Position numbers and translations under genes: made by a program. Source: an uncultured Bacilli bacterium (GTDB lineage Bacteria > Bacillota_I > Bacilli_A > RF39 > UBA660). Taken from it: a stretch of DNA of 33,111 nt. How positions within the stretch are numbered: position 1 is the stretch's first letter; every line of letters begins with the position of its first letter. The notes below the pieces were generated by a model, which did not search any database, was not told where the DNA came from, and worked only from the letters and a program-made list of their open reading frames with translations. Positions 32,328-33,111 of the stretch are shown piece by piece. The stretch covers positions 1 through 33,111 of the forward strand of contig CALVTC010000009.1 of assembly GCA_944359885.1 (NCBI GenBank), read 5' to 3'.

Positions 32328-33032
32328 ATGATAAAAAAACACTATAAATTAATTATTTTTCTCCTGATAATATTTGTAATTTTTTTAATTTATAAAGATA
32401 ATCATCACAATTATTTTAATTATACTTCTCTTGGAGATGGATATGCTCTAGGAATTAACTCTTACGGAGAAATAGACTATGGATATAGTGATTTTATAAA
32501 AGATAATCTAGAAGATACAAAAAAGTTAAATATTTATATTAAAGACTTCTCTGGTAAAGATCAATCCATAGAACACCTATATGAAAGTATTATAACGAAT
32601 GAAAAAATAACTACAAATCATACAGAAAAGAATATAAAGCAAACATTAAGAGAATCGGATTTAATAACTATGACAATTGGTTTAAATGATTTAGTTTATC
32701 ATATCGCAATTACTCCAAATATGAATACTTATCAATTAAACGAAATCATAAATAAAATAGAAGACAATACCAAGAAATTAATATCTGAAATAAAAAAATA
32801 TTATCCCAAGACAATATATATAGTAGGATATCCAGATATTCCCATAGAGAACTATTATATTAAAGAAGGAATTAAAAGATTAAATGAGATGTATGAAAAC
32901 ATGGATAATATCGAATATATTTCCACTGCCGATATCGTTGAGGAAAAAGACTTTTTAAATCCCAAAAATATTTATCCTAGTAAACAAGCATATAATAGAA
33001 TTGCAGATGAAATATTAAAAAAAGTTAGTTAA
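32328..33032 (+). CDS. Membrane-anchored SGNH/GDSL-like protein, catalytic residues apparently lost
   Basis: 234 aa with one N-terminal membrane helix (about 8-22), so the rest probably faces outward. SGNH order is visible: TSLGDGYALG (33-42, where block I GDSxxxG is expected), TIGLNDL (block III GxND kept), and LNPKNIYPSKQAYNRIA near the end where a D-x-x-H block V normally lies. The nucleophile Ser is Gly38, and the Asp and His of the last block read Asn and Tyr. All three triad residues thus look replaced, though the fold seems intact. GGAGG precedes the ATG. A strong terminator stands between it and murA, and no promoter is seen in the gap, so it may be expressed by read-through. After its stop the last 79 bases show only AT-rich DNA and a weak AAAAAGTT/AACTTTTT repeat. 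Confidence 0.7.
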   Translation: MIKKHYKLIIFLLIIFVIFLIYKDNHHNYFNYTSLGDGYALGINSYGEIDYGYSDFIKDNLEDTKKLNIYIKDFSGKDQSIEHLYESIITNEKITTNHTEKNIKQTLRESDLITMTIGLNDLVYHIAITPNMNTYQLNEIINKIEDNTKKLISEIKKYYPKTIYIVGYPDIPIENYYIKEGIKRLNEMYENMDNIEYISTADIVEEKDFLNPKNIYPSKQAYNRIADEILKKVS

Positions 33033-33111
33033 ATAATTAAATGCAACTTTTTGTAGTAGTATTTTTAACCAATTGTTTTCTTTTTTGAGAGTTTATTTTA
33101 TTAAGAGTTTA

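Overview
This window is AT-rich (roughly 30% GC by eye), densely coding DNA from a low-GC Gram-positive bacterium of the Bacillota, class Bacilli. Four things point there: an RNA polymerase delta subunit with a long acidic tail, a GdpP-type DHH phosphodiesterase between rpsR and rplI, a ywiB-argS-rpoE block, and gene order matching the chromosome left of oriC in Bacillus-type genomes. A clear SpoIIR gene says the lineage forms spores or descends from spore formers. The genes are compact, with overlaps, intergenic gaps all under 170 bases, and terminators that contain stop codons. This fits a streamlined, probably host-associated spore former of the Erysipelotrichales/RF39 type; that placement is inference.

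Layout. 162-4439 (+): parA, parB, a MscS-like channel, a DUF951 protein and an AbgT-type transporter, closed by a terminator. 4591-6563 (+): ychF and a divergent PgeF/laccase-domain protein. 6707-8936 (+): a membrane acyltransferase overlapping a PaaK-like acyl-CoA ligase. 9039-10067 (+): rpsF-ssb-rpsR behind a strong promoter and a structured leader. 10151-16321 (+): a shortened GdpP-like DHH protein, rplI, dnaB, a LysM/G5/M23 cell-wall peptidase, walJ, rlmH and ung.

16397-22064 is the accessory part: three paralogous proteins of unknown function (one on +, two on -), each with its own promoter, around a lemA-pta pair on the minus strand. They resemble the HopA1 effector-like family. 22155-24128 (-) is a class A penicillin-binding protein. 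24262-33032 (+) holds ywiB-argS, rpoE, prfA-prmC, spoIIR, mntP, fba, murA and a degenerate SGNH-fold membrane protein.

Most genes serve replication and segregation (parAB, dnaB, ssb), translation (rpsF, rpsR, rplI, rlmH, argS, prfA, prmC, ychF) and cell-wall synthesis or remodelling (PBP, M23 peptidase, murA, walJ). The points most worth a second look are the HopA1-like trio, the domain-stripped GdpP with an altered GGGH motif, a terminator-like hairpin spanning the mntP start, a two-state leader before rpsF, an SGNH protein that appears to have lost its triad, and the complete absence of TGA stops among 35 genes. No tRNA, rRNA, CRISPR array, insertion sequence or phage gene was seen.
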